Source of the DNA: Haliclystus octoradiatus
Taxonomy: Eukaryota; Cnidaria; Staurozoa; Stauromedusae; Haliclystidae
Length of the DNA: 64,000 nt
Assembly: GCA_916610825.1 (NCBI GenBank)
Contig: OU744448.1
Location: 25,470,174-25,534,173 of the forward strand
Direction of reading: 5' to 3'
Shown: positions 1-28,699 of the stretch, piece after piece
Layout of the letters: every line of letters starts with the position of its first letter
How positions within the stretch are numbered: position 1 is the first letter of the stretch
Translations under genes and position numbers: made by a program
The notes under the pieces: generated by a model
The model's input: only the letters and a program-made list of their open reading frames with translations
What the model was told of the DNA's origin: nothing
Databases searched by the model: none

Positions 1-16356
<16,356 letters not shown>

Positions 16357-16946
16357 CTGCAAGAAGTGAAAAATAAAACTTAAACATATCCAAATATAAT
16401 ATCGGATACTAGCCGATTGCGATTATGGGACAAAGTTGGACAAAGCCAAAACCTCCTTCAAAGCTGTTTTACCATGGTTTTATACTCGACGAAGACTTTC
16501 ATTATTGGAACATCCTTTAATTTGTATGAACTTATTAAACTATTCCTTACATTTAATATAATCAAGATATTAATTTGCCCGAAATTTCTTTACAAGGTCT
16601 ACATAAACGTATAGAAAGTAATGTATAACATCTTACTTAAGCAATTGTTTTGAGTTTTTTATTATAAAGCATATCTATTTTAAAAGACGCACTAGTACTA
16701 ACAGATTTTGTAATGTCTCTTTGTGGACAATTAAGGTCAATAGGTCACAGTTCCAAACGAGGTTGAATTCGACCTCGATATTGCCTTGCAATTAATCTAT
16801 AAACCTGCATAGCAGTTAAAAAAAATCCAATACAATCTGCAAGCCGTCCGTCCGTGTTTCTACAGCATCATGGATGAATCCAACTGAGAACTTGACTTGT
16901 AAATAAGAGTAAGGAAATAAATTCACATCATCTAGGAGTCAGCCAG

Positions 16947-16948
<2 letters not shown>
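16357..16948. other. Region 5' of the micro-exon gene
   Basis: The promoter or a 5' non-coding exon should lie here. A weak TATA-like GCTTTATAATAAA is visible on the minus strand near 16665. Nothing else is supported. Confidence 0.3.
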
Positions 16949-16981
<33 letters not shown>

Positions 16982-19900
16982 ATTTATATAGCGCCATTTC
17001 TTAGAATAATCCAATGGCGCTTCACAATATAGTTAATTAGTATCGAGAAATTATAATAGAACCCCCATAATAGGTATGAAGGGTATATATCAGTTAGGTA
17101 TATTATAACAATATAATATCTTGGTGAAATCTTGAATCTTAATTTATACAATCTTTGAAAACTAGATTACTTTAATGAATAATTTTTTTTTTTTTTTTTT
17201 TTTTTTTACTGTTGACTATGCTTTGACTAATACTAAATGTAAATTATCAAATAATTAACTGAGCTTCATAAATTGTAAGCCTCCTTAAACAGGAAGGTTT
17301 TAATGTTCGTTTTAAACTCAGAAAGAGATGTACAACTACGGATGTCAATAGTTAAACTGTTCCATAACTCGGGGGCCATGTAACAGAATGCCCAGTTTCC
17401 GTACGTTTTTAAATTGCATTTTGGCTGGACAAGGAGCTTCTTGTCTGCTGATCGTAACGCTCGAGTAGGCTTGTATAAATGTAACAATTCCTGGATTTAA
17501 ATTGGTGCCATATCATTCAATGCTTTGTAGGTTGTAATTAATATTTTAAATTTTATCCTTTGAGCGACAGGAAGCCAGTAGAGATCTACTAGAACAGGTG
17601 TTATGTGGTCGTATTTTTTAGTTTTAGTGAGCAGACGTGCAGCCGAATTTTGAACAGATTGTAATTTTTGTAATTGATTTTTTGCAATGCCTGATAATAT
17701 AGTGTTACAATGATCCAATCTAGATGTTACAAAGGCATGCATTAGAATTTCACAGTGTTTGAAGGATATATATTTCCTGATTTTAGCAATGTTACGAAGA
17801 TGATAAAAAGACGATCTGCATATGCTACTTATCTGTTTATTCATGGACAATACCTCATCAAACCACACTCCGATGTTTTTTGCTGAAGATGATGTTGACA
17901 CAAGGTCTTGCCCTATGTTAATAGTAGTTAAAGACGAAGATGGCTTGTATCGGGCATGAAACAATAAAAGTTCGCTCTTATTGCCATTCAGCATTAGTTT
18001 GTTATCAACCATCCATTTTTGTACATCATTTACACCTGACTTAATGCGAATCTTTGAATAAATTGCTTCATTCTCTAATTTAGGATTAAATGTTAAGTAA
18101 ATCTGAGTATCATCAGCGTAAAAATGAAACGACATATCATGCGATTTAATTATATCAGCAAGTGGTGCAGTGTACATTGAATATAGTAACGGACCTAAAA
18201 CTGAGCCTTGTAGAACGCCACAGTGAAGATTGTGTGATGAGGAGAACTTATTTTCGACTTTGAAAAATTGCGTACGACCAGATAAGTACGATTCAAGCCA
18301 TAGCAGAGATTTTTTACGAATTCCGAAACGATGCTTCAGTCTGTAAAGTAAAATGTCATGATCAACAGTATCAAAAGCTGCTGATAAATCAAGTAGCAAT
18401 AATAAAACACATTGATTATTATCAATGGCACAAAGAATGTCATTATGAATGCGAGTGAGAGCAGTCTCAGTACTATGTCCGGTTTTATAGGCAGACTGGA
18501 AGATTTCATGTAGTTGCTCATCATCTAGGTGCTGTTTCAATCTCATATACGACCTTCTCTGCTGCTTTTGAAATAAATCTCAAATTAGAAATGGGACGAA
18601 AGTTCTTGTAAATTTCACTATCTAGTGAATTATTCTTTATTAATGGGTCTAAAACAGCTTCTTTGAAATTATCAGGAAGAGTTGCCAGTTCAAAAGAGAG
18701 ATTGATTATTTTTGCAATTATGGGCTGCAAAACAGGAAGGCAATGTTTCATTAAAATTCCAGGCATTGGGTCTAATACAGACGATTTGGCACTCATACTA
18801 AGTAGAAGAAACGACAATTCTTCAGATGACGTTGGTGAAAAAGAATCAAGTGTATTATCAAAACGAGGCTGCTCATTTGATATATATGAGGTACAAACTG
18901 TGGATGGAAAGTTATTACGTATGATGGTAATTTTATTTTCAAAATACTCAACAAACTGTTCTGCAAGGCTTGCTGCATTCGTATACGACGGAAGCTTCTT
19001 TTCTGATTTTAAGTTCAACATTTTAGAAATAGTAGAAAATAACACACGTTGGTTATTTTTATGTTCATCAATAATATCAGTATAAAACGTAATTCTTGAA
19101 TCATGTATTAAATTATTGACTTTTCTAGATTGCTGAACATACAATTCTCTGTCAATCATAAGTCTATTTTTCCGCCATCTATGCTCTAATCGTCTACGTT
19201 TTGATTTTTCAACTCTTATATCGTTCGAGTACCACGGTGCTTTTGGTCTAATAGTTATATTACGTTGTTTAATGGGAGCATGGTGATCCAGTAAAGATTG
19301 TAAATTTTTATCATAGAGATCAGCAAGAGCAGATACATCATTGAAATGATCAAAATTCACGAGAGAGGAGTTATTAATATCATGAACAAGTTGATCTTTG
19401 TCAATAGATTTTAATTTTCGGTATTTAATTTCCTTCCGTATGTATGGTTGTTTGATAAAACACGAAGATTGAAACATAACGGCAAAATGATCTGATATTA
19501 GTGGATCAAGGATGGTGATATTTTCCACTGCCTCAGAAGTTCTAGTGATAATCAGGTCTAAAATGTGTCCACTTTTGTGGGTAGATTCTTCAACATGTTG
19601 TTTTAAATTGAAGGTATCTAGAATACCTTGAAACCGCACAGTGTTGGTGTCGCAAGCACTATCAAGATGAAAATTAAAGTCACCAACGAGAATTAGCTGA
19701 TTAGACAAAGTTGCAAGATTTTCTAAAAAGGAACTAAATTCTTGTAAAAATAGAGACGCTGTAAAGTTGTTATTTTGAGATGGTGGTGGTCGGTAAATAA
19801 CTATCAAATGCACTCTTTTTGAAGAATGATTAATTAAATAATCAGCAAATTCGAAAGAGCGGTAAGATATACCAAGCAGGCATGTCTTCAATTTCAGTTG

Positions 19901-20990
19901 TTTCTTATAAAGCAAAGCAATGCCACCACCTCTAGAACTTAAACGGGGTATATGATGCATAGAAAAACCAGATGGGCAAATATTGTTAATAGTTATTTCA
20001 TCAGAGATAGTTCCATTCAACCATGTTTCTGTAATAGCTAAGACATCAATATCATTGTCCACAACAAAATCTTTTATAATCAGTGATTTTTTGTTGACAG
20101 ACCTAGCATTGAGAAGACATAACTGAACAGGAGGCTTGCATGAATTGTTTGTAGTAATACTTATAGGCGACCTTGAAATCGTAATCAAGTTCTTTGAATT
20201 GATTATATTAAAAGGAAGATGATCTCTTGACTTTGACCGCTCAGTGGTTATAATGGGTATATTTTCATTGTGGCTAGAATCAGTACATTTGTTGTTTCCT
20301 GCACAGCTTCTTTCATATTTTAACAAATTCAAACTTTTGAATTTCTGCCCACCACGCTTTCCTCTCTTTCTTCTACTTTTTAAGCCTTTTAACGGGAATC
20401 GAGCAGACAAATTTTGATTCAAATTAGATGAACATTCAAAATCACGTAAACAAAGTAATTCATCACGATTGTATTGAATGATAGGCTTGTAATTGATGAT
20501 ATGCATTGATAATAAAACAATAGATATAGACGATATAAAATTTCAAATAAATTACGGCAGTTGGTAAATAATCTTGCAAACAGTATATCCAAATTAATTA
20601 AAGTTTAGATGTAATAATATAGAAATCCAATCTTAATATTCAAGTAATAACGAAGATAATAACTTCTTTGAAAATATAACCACTAATCCAGATTAAAGAA
20701 CGTGTTTCGTAATAAAATTAGAATAATCTCCAATCACCAAAAGCAATAACAATGAAAAATTTAATTTAAGAGTGAAAAACAACAAAATCATTCAGATTAT
20801 GAATAACTATTGCAATGCAATAAAAGGAAAATCAACAAAACATTTATAAAATTGAAAATGTAATAATATTTTAAGCTAAAATAAAAGTAAAATGAAACAA
20901 TATAATGGTCTAAAAGCAATTGTCCCAGGAGCACGCAAAAGCATGTCCGTCGCCAACAAAGGCGCCAGGGAAAAAATCATTTATAAAACA
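16949..20990 (-). mobile_element. L2/CR1-type LINE, nearly full length
   Basis: The element is read on the minus strand. Its 3' end has the structure known for L2-like LINEs: GCGCTATATAAATTCATT followed by an ATT microsatellite (16949-16980). A 28-bp A-run lies at 17179-17207 (T on the plus strand). The 5' part, about 20507-20990, is untranslated and includes a GC-richer stretch with GGCGACGGACATGC. The 5' limit is approximate. The gypsy element begins directly beyond it. Confidence 0.8.
17266..20506 (-). pseudogene. LINE ORF2: endonuclease plus reverse transcriptase, one frameshift and one stop
   Basis: Positions 18521-20506 (661 aa) contain a basic N-terminal region and an apurinic-type endonuclease (ITETWL, IYRPPPS, LVGDFNFHLD, SDHF), then the start of the reverse transcriptase (FRPISNL). 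A frameshift near 18521-18546 moves to 17497-18546 (349 aa), with DLSAAFDTVDH, QGSVLGPLL and the catalytic FHFYADDTQIY. One TAA at 17497-17499 separates the C-terminal segment (17266-17487; PTRALRS, APELWNSL). The protein nicks DNA and copies the LINE RNA at the nick. The two lesions are the only obvious ones, so the insertion is young. The clade call rests on the RT motifs and the 3' tail. Confidence 0.85.
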
Positions 20991-21031
20991 TTTTCAAGCG
21001 TGCTCAGCATTTGGTTCAGACTGGAAGATAG

Positions 21032-21195
21032 TGTCGGAAAGGTAAGACAAGACAGCTGAAAAAAAGACAAGAATTCATAATCGCATTCACAAGGAATCTA
21101 ATTTCTATCAAGAAATGCACGAGAATTTATGTCTAACTAAACGAGGCTTGTTAATAATCAAAGTAACCTATCCTACGGGAAACCGTTATACGGCA
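21032..21195 (-). repeat. 3' LTR of the gypsy element
   Basis: 164 bp with TGCCGTATAAC at its start and CCGACA at its end on the minus strand. It aligns with 24381-24542. The bases before it on the minus strand, AGAAGGAGGGGAGT, form a good polypurine tract. Confidence 0.75.
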
Positions 21196-21485
21196 ACTCC
21201 CCTCCTTCTACATTAAGATATATATATATATATATATATGATTAAATGATAGAAAAATATTTAATGAAAATGTTTGCTATCATATATCATCAAGACCATA
21301 CCGTGAAGGTTGTCTAGATACTTTAGAAGTACGTCTTGGTTCATTTTCAGATGTATTGTGTGAGCTAGGCGTCAATTCATTATAACTCGAATCAGTCTGT
21401 CAACTCAGAAGGGCGTTCACCACTATGCTGGATTGGTTGTTCCTCTGAAACGGTAGATCGTAATCGAGCAATTTGATTGCGTGAG

Positions 21486-22330
21486 TCAAGAGCAGTACGT
21501 CCTTCCAATTACAGCCAAGCAGTTGTACTGGATTTTGGAATAACAAATTTCGCTATTTTGGGGGCTCCTAGGTTTTGGCCGATACAAAACTAGCTCTCCA
21601 GGAACAAAATCCCCAACAAAGGGTACCCTAAAACCTCGACTTAGCCGCAGTTGAGTGGGAGACGTACTACCAGTGACTGATGTAGAACGGTGAATGAGCA
21701 ATATATTATTCAGAAACATATCAAAGGAAATTCGTAAGACTAAAATCGATGCTTTCATTAAACTCTTTACAGTTTGTACAGCCCGCTCCGCGAAACTGTT
21801 AGAACTTGGAAAATATTGAGGAGACTGATTTATAGCAGCCAGAGCGCGCAAGCCATTGAACAACTTCTTCATTTATAAATTCATGTGCATTATCAGACAC
21901 CAGATGCTTAGCAACACTGAAACAAGAAAACAATGCAGAAAATATACAAATAATGTGAAGGGTAGATCTGCAAGGACAGTTAAAAGCTTCAATCCACCCA
22001 GTACCTGCTTCGACTATAATCAATATTATCCAGTACTTTGTACATGTCAAAATCCATATGCAAATGTTCCCAGGGCCCCACTGTTGGACATACATGAACA
22101 GTTTTGCTAACTTTTGGTGCGTAGCTTAGAACACTCATACACTGTGAAACATATTGATCGGCATCTCTGAACATAGTAGGCCACCACGCCCCATTAGAAA
22201 GAAAGTGTTGGGTGGCATTGATGCGCCCTGGTTCGTAGAATAAGCCTTTTTTAACACAGACGCACGCAAATTGGAGGTATGTAAGGGTTGGACCCGCAAT
22301 AAATTACACCTTTTTGCCACAGTTAAGCGA
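21486..22330 (-). pseudogene. Gypsy integrase remnant
   Basis: Pieces in three frames give MFRDADQYVSQCMSV, PWEHLHMDFDMY (the first catalytic Asp region), LVSDNAHEF (the second) and SPQYFPSSNSFAERAVQTVK (the catalytic Glu region). A C-terminal VPFVGDFVPGELVLY follows. The protein would insert the DNA copy. Frameshifts and stops show it is dead. Confidence 0.8.
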
Positions 22331-22530
22331 TCCGAAACATGATTAAAGGGACTTCTGCCTCAGTAGAGCTGCTTCCGATTGCCAGCAATGATACGCTTCC
22401 TCATGAATTTTGAAAGAGAATCAAATTCGGTAGCCAATTGTAAGTCGTCAAAAGGGATAACAGTCTGCAAGAAAGCTTGATTACAATAATTAGTAAGAGA
22501 GATGTTAGCAACAACAACTTTCCTGGATAA

Positions 22531-23205
22531 CTAGGATATAGAGCGACGAGACAAAGCATCAGCATGCGATACCTCCTTGCCAGGTCTGTGAGAAATTGTG
22601 AAATAGAAAGCCATAAGCTTCATGGCCAAACGGCAAACTCGTGCAGATGCTGTTTTGGAGATAGATCGATTTGCACCAAATAAATGTATCAAAGCCTTGT
22701 GGTCACTAGTCAAATCAAAATGACAGCCTAGTAAAATGTTTCGTAATTGTTCGATGCACCAAACGACGCCTCACGCCTACAATTCTGTGGCAGAATTTGA
22801 ATTCGCATAAAACGATATAAGCCTTTGCTGGCATTGATGATAGAGAGATCCTGTACCGCTTCATCTAGCCGAACTTGCCAATAAGCAGATTATAAATCAA
22901 TTTTGGCAAACTGACGAGATCTGTCCATTTTTGAAAATAAAGTTTTGATATTTGGGATTGGATAATCTTCATGTAAAATCTTGCCATTCACATGCAACCT
23001 AAAGTCAGCGTATCCGCAGTCCCCCTGTTCGCCTCTTTACCCAATCAATGGGGCTAAGATTTTCTAACCCTTCAGATTCAATAGGTGTAATAACGCTCAT
23101 ACCTTGTAGTTTATCAAGTTCATTGTTAACTGCATCCTTCAAAGGGAAGGGAACAGACCTTGCCCAGCAAAACATTGACAGTGCACCTTCTTTCAACAAC
23201 ACCAC
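22531..23205 (-). pseudogene. Gypsy reverse transcriptase and RNase H remnants
   Basis: Positions 23005-23205 give CWARSVPFPLKDAVNNELD, the opening of a gypsy reverse transcriptase. The next stretch down to about 22800 is RT sequence broken by stops. Positions 22531-22713 give TSDHKALIHLFG and HRPGKEVSHADALSR, the end of RNase H. Confidence 0.75.
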
Positions 23206-23480
23206 TTATATAAGGTAATTATTACGAGCCAAACAATCAACAAACCATAACTACGTCTAGAGTTGGCTACATAAAACATTACAGTTGAAAAGGTATTTTT
23301 ATAATTTACACTTAGTTCATAATCGTCATAGCATTTCAACGTTTTAATAGTTTCAAAATTAGGACAATCTATTTTTTCCCACACCAATTTTGACAGAACA
23401 GAGCAGAAGGTGCATGTGTCTTGCATCATTCAATTGGAATGCCTTTAACAACTGTCTCTTCAGCAGCTAATGTAAAGTTA
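23193..23480 (-). pseudogene. Gypsy aspartic protease remnant
   Basis: The segment QDTCTFCSVLSKLVW corresponds to the protease active-site region. The Asp-Thr-Gly triplet is degraded to Asp-Thr-Cys. It lies between the zinc knuckle and the reverse transcriptase, as expected. Confidence 0.6.
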
Positions 23481-23489
23481 ATGCCATCG

Positions 23490-24370
23490 TTATGAGTTCA
23501 AAACAAAACTCACGTCAAATGTATTGCTTTCAATGTCATCATCGCTGTTCATTTCATTCACTTTGGAACTCGTTTGGCTTGTCTGACGTACTGTAGTATT
23601 GTTCCGTTGATAGCAGCATACTGCAAAATGTCCTTTCTTTCCACATATATGACATTTTTGTACTTTATGCGGGACATGCAGGTGGCCCATGAGTGGTGTT
23701 ACAAAATTTACATTTCAGAGGCTTTTTGCTATGTTGACACCGCCTTGATTGCGTTTATTGTCTCCACTGATGAATGCAATGGTTTGATTAAAAAGTCTCA
23801 CTCGCTCCCTCAAGTCGTCGAATGTAGCTTGCGTATATATTCTCAAGTAATCCAACAGCTACTTTGTAATTCTATCATCATTGAAGCAATTGATAAACAC
23901 CAATGTTTTAATTTCTTCTGCAGCATCAACCGACTGCTTCATTTTAAAAAATTGCATCGATCCTCTGCGTAGTTGACTCTTGCGTATACTTCTTCTACTA
24001 ATTTGTTTGAGGCAATCTTTAATGATAGCAATTTAGTTGCTTCATCGACTAAAAATTTCTCTTTTGGTTTTAAATAGATGTTCGCAATATTATAAATTTA
24101 TTGAAATGACAGCTCTTCAAGTTTATCCGGCTTGACAAGACTTGATAATTTATTGTATGCAACTTCACCGCATAATTCAACAAACAAGTCAGCCATCTGC
24201 AGCGTAACATCACCATCTTTAATTTTTTTTTCTCAAATGCATCCTGCATTGTATGATGCAAACCATGCATTAGCTTTCTCTACGTCGTCTAATACCTACG
24301 CACGTTTCTTATCCATAGCGAGATTCCAGAATACGTTTGTAGGATAAAACAAATATATAATCCTACCCAC
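23490..24370 (-). pseudogene. Gypsy gag remnant with zinc knuckle
   Basis: Positions 23490-23690 carry a CCHC zinc knuckle, CHICGKKGHFAVCC, that would bind RNA. The stretch up to 24370 is the gag core in broken frames (for example MHGLHHTMQDAFEKKK). Confidence 0.65.
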
Positions 24371-24380
24371 AGTGCCAATT

Positions 24381-24542
24381 TGTCGTATATTGATCAAGAC
24401 AGCTGACACAAAGACAAGTATTCATAATTGCATTCACAAGAAATCTAATTTCTAATAAGAAATACACAAGTAAATCTATCTAACTAAACGGTGGTAGTTA
24501 ATAATCAAAGTAAGCGAGGCTACGGGAAAGCGTTATACGACA
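24381..24542 (-). repeat. 5' LTR of the gypsy element
   Basis: 162 bp starting TGTCGTATAACGC and ending ACGACA on the minus strand. Landmarks shared with the 3' LTR include TCATAATTGCATTCACAAG and TCTAACTAAACG on the plus strand. The primer-binding-like TGGCACTGTGGGTAGG follows directly. Confidence 0.75.
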
Positions 24543-27479
24543 CCATGTGTTTACAAATATATATATACATACATACTTATATACATTACCCTCCGCGTTG
24601 CTTGTTAAATTTGGGCAGATGTAGTTTTGAAGTAATGTTGAGAAAGTTTATATTGAGCTATTCAAAAACAAACATTAAGCCTATAACTTGAGGTCAAAAC
24701 TAACAAAGGCAAAACAGCCGATAAATCTGATTCCCGTACAGAAATGATATACGGTAGCAATAATGAATGTTTTAATGGTGTTGATTTGCTTTTCAATGGT
24801 GCGACGACCACAGATGTAAAAGCCACAAAATATTTATCAAATGCTAGGCTGGGGATAGATGGACGCACCAATCTCAATTCGAATAAGGCATTACTCTGGA
24901 AATCATTAAAATCGCATTTTGGGGTTACATAGACAAGACAAATGAATCATTTGGCTATCGCGTTATTATTGGGGAAAAAACTATTCTGAATATACATACA
25001 ATCTAGCGTACATACATACATACATACAGATACACAGGCGTTGACATTTATATAGGTATAGATAAACCAATTGTTTAACCCTAGAACATTGACCATATAC
25101 CATTTCTAGTTTTTAGCTGTTCTATTCAATTACATTATCATGAAACTTGTTATTTTCATTTCCTAGAAGATGCATGCATTAAAAGTATAAGATTTCAATT
25201 CAGGGTTCCCCTTGTACTAATCTGCTAAAGTGCCACAAATACAATACTTTTATTATTAATGAGATATGGCGAGTAGAATAGTCTTTATGCACTAATTTAC
25301 GCTTCAATGCACACAATTGATGCACAACTCCCATTTGCCGTCGAAGATATAACCTCATTTTCAGAAAGAGTACAACCTGCAACTGTGAAGAAAAGATCAT
25401 TCTTGTTGAAAGTATGAGAAATGGATCAATGTGAGAAAGTAATATTTATCTAACATTCATCAACCAATTTATTTGAAATTCGGTGAAACTTAGAGATTGA
25501 AGATTTGTTGAAAGCATTTTAGATGTTATTGGTTCAAGTACTGTATGTCGAAGAAAAACCTTTTGGCTTTGACAACATTGGTTGAAATGGAATGACCTTT
25601 CAACCATTCCTCCCCAACTATAATTACGCAGACTCTAATCTTCCTCCAAAAATGACTCTGTGACGTCAAATTCAAGACAATTCAGTTCTATCTTGGCATA
25701 ATAAAGTATTCCTACCAGAGTTTATTAACTTTGTGAAAGCGGTTATACTGAAATTCATGTTACATGACAAGGTCTTGAATTACAAATATTTCTATTATGC
25801 AAATGATAACAACTTACCCTTTTCAAACAATCCAGTTACTTCACGTTCATGTTCACTAAGAAAATTTTCCAATCGAAAGTCATACTTCAAGACTTTATAG
25901 CAAACACAATACAATAGGAAATGCATGTTTACATAGCTTTTGTAATGTTTAAGAACTGTTGAGTTTCATGAAATTAAATTTGCTATGCAATAATTTTACA
26001 CGATTATGCCGTCAATATTTGTTTTCCATCCAATTATATTTACATCCAATTATATTCACAGGCATGTGGGATTAAAATATATGCAAAGAGTTTCCTACAC
26101 TGAATTAATAAGATGTTAAACTTCGTTTCATTACTTTGTGGGTTTACAAAAAATAAGACGTAAGGAGATATTTTCTCTCCGTCTAAATCAAAAGTGATGT
26201 TAGCCCTGTCTTGTGGCTACTAAAAGAACAGCGTTACCAAGTGATGGCATATTATTCGACACGATTTTCTAATATATTTTATTATTTGCATTACATTTTG
26301 TTTATATATCTACGAAATGTGTGCTTTTCAAAATTTGCCAAGAAGATCAAATTCTTCAGACAACCTTCTATTGCCATTGGAAACATTTGCCTTGATATTC
26401 GTATTAATGACGAAAAGCAGTAAAGAGTTACAAATTTCAGGAAAAGTGTCATTATTGCAAGAATATTTAGCTTGTTTCAATCCAAGAGAATTCTTGTTTT
26501 GAGTAAAATTGACTTGTTTTATTCAAAACAGTTTGTCTGTGTCCAGTTTTCAAGTGCATTGCTTAAAACAAGAATTTGTTGCAAGTTAAATTAACTGGAA
26601 ACAAGCTAACTTCTGTATTCTTGCAATAATGACATTATTCCTGTGTATTTGAAAATCATTGCCCCTATAGCCAGCACCAAATACTATATATACTATTACC
26701 CCATTGATATAAAAAAAAATACGATCAATGTAAGACATTATGCAAAACCATTTCAATTATTACAGTCTGCTTTTACTCAAGATAAAGTTGGCGTACTGAG
26801 ATGACATGACTATTGCAAGCTTCTGCTCCAATAGTCTCTTGTCGTAAAAATCCCTTCGATTTGAAATTTCTATAGAAGATAAGGCCCTATACGTAGATGT
26901 GCATCTTCAGTTTGAAAAACGATGCACCTGGCCTCTGTCCTGAATAATCTGATGGAATTGTTCTGCGGTGTCTCTCGTATAGATCATCAGTTATTTCCAT
27001 TTACCACAAATTGATCGTAACGAAGACAGGCACAAGCTAATCTAATTTTTACACTTTAAGCCATTTTGAGCTAGTCGTTCGGACAAAAAAATTAGAATTC
27101 TAGAATTGTACTTTTTGCATTTCTGAAGCAATTTTTACAACAAATAAATATTGCAAAATCGACAACAGTTACTCTCATGATGTGCATTTCTCCTTCGTAA
27201 ATCATTTTAGATCATTTGAGAATGAGGAAAATAAGTTTGTCGATTAGCAATCCTTGACATGTCATTCAATTGACATTTGAATGTGTCCAACCATAATAAG
27301 AACTGTTTGCATATAATGTATATGTAAAGCATCATGTCATTCCAATCCTCTTTGATTCCTCTTTGACTCTTTAGAAGATTTTGATTCTTCTATGGAGATT
27401 GAAACAACTTCTTCTGTTGAACCTTCAGTTTACAAATTTCGTTTCGCTGGCCACACCTCATTTACTACATTTTTAGAGA
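24543..27479. other. Gene-free stretch between transposons
   Basis: It contains short ATAC and TA microsatellites (24557-24590 and 25008-25030) and the foldback at 26449-26632. I see no convincing gene or tRNA. Confidence 0.5.
26449..26632. mobile_element. Foldback MITE-like element
   Basis: TCATTATTGCAAGAATA at the left is mirrored by TATTCTTGCAATAATGA at the right. GCTTGTTTC and TTCTTGTTTT are also inverted. It is about 184 bp with no coding capacity. Confidence 0.65.
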
Positions 27480-28460
27480 ATATCGATTGGTCAATAATAT
27501 TTTTCCATTATTCGACCATTGCCCAGTTCTGGACTGCCTTTATCGCTGTCTACACTATCATTTTAAAAAACTTCCTAAGCAAAGCCGCGTGCATACATGG
27601 TCATCCAGAATCGAGGCTCAAGATAAAGAAGCCAGAAGACTGTACCGTCTTTATAAAAGTACTGTTGATGTTAAATCTAAAGCAATATGGAGGCAATCGC
27701 AAGGTTTACTTCGTAAATTATTTCGAAATAATATGAGATCTAAAGAGAACAGTTTTTATTTCGAAATTTTCTTCTTTTAAGTCTTTCTGGTCATTTGTCA
27801 GGTCTCGATTCAGTAACCGTCAATACATACTGCCACTTCATGGCCCAGGATCAATTATTGCTGAAACTGACAGTGACATTGCCCATTAGTTAAATAATCG
27901 ATATTTCTCTGTTTTTACAGAACACAACAATACACCCTTAATATTACCATCTCAAGTTGTTAAAACCAGCCTAGAGTTTGTTGATTTCAGCCTGGCCAAG
28001 ATAAAATATAATGTCATCAAACTACAGCCAAGCTATCATCTGGAACAAGCTTAATCCCAGCTGCGTTCATCAAGCGATGTATAGAATATTTGAGCTATCC
28101 ACTATATATACTTTTAAATGTTTCTTTTGAGACGTCACAGCTACCGATGGATTGGCTATCAGCTGATATCATGCCGATTTCTAAAACATTTAGTCCAAGC
28201 ACAAATTTCACTCTATACAGACCAATTAGCCTTACATCGAATGTCTGTTGACTCATGAAACGTATTATTAAAGAAGCGATTGTCGATCATCTACGTGATA
28301 TTTGAAAAAAATCTTGTTTTCTACATGGATTTATGTCACTGCGATCCACTGTAACGCAATTAGTAGAAACAATTAATGTATGGTCTACTCTTGTCGATGG
28401 TCAGCATTCTGTTGATGTTATTTATTTAGATTGTGATTTATTTAGATTTATTTAATACTG
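27480..28460 (+). pseudogene. LINE reverse transcriptase fragment, plus strand
   Basis: Broken frames read in order: KPLQS-like linker, SFWSFVRSRFSN, IPAAFIKRCIEYL, PMDWLSADIMPI, LYRPISLTSNV, RIIKEAIVDHLRD, HGFMSLRSTVTQL and HSVDVIYLDC. These are the linker and first half of a LINE reverse transcriptase. It stops before the catalytic YADD box. Many stops show that it is old. Confidence 0.7.
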
Positions 28461-28699
28461 TAATTATAAATTCTCGCATTCTACTATACGCTATCGGAGA
28501 TATTATAGTCACCAACTAGGGCATGTTTTAAAGAATAACGAGATATATATGTAAGTTAATAAATATAGAGAATAAATAAGTATAGATTGATAAAATGTAA
28601 AATATTAGATTTATAAATTAAAATAAAATTACGTAGCTAAATCAAAATAAAACTATAGATTATAAATACAAATTGAGGTAAATTTACATAGTAAATAAA

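Larger units (their letters stand above)
21032..24542 (-). mobile_element. Ty3/gypsy LTR retrotransposon, decayed but with both LTRs
   Basis: On the minus strand the order is 5' LTR (24381-24542), a primer-site-like TTGGCACTGTGGG, gag with zinc knuckle, protease, reverse transcriptase, RNase H, integrase, polypurine tract (21196-21210) and 3' LTR (21032-21195). At about 3.5 kb it is shorter than usual, and stops and frameshifts run throughout. I see no clear target-site duplication. Confidence 0.8.
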
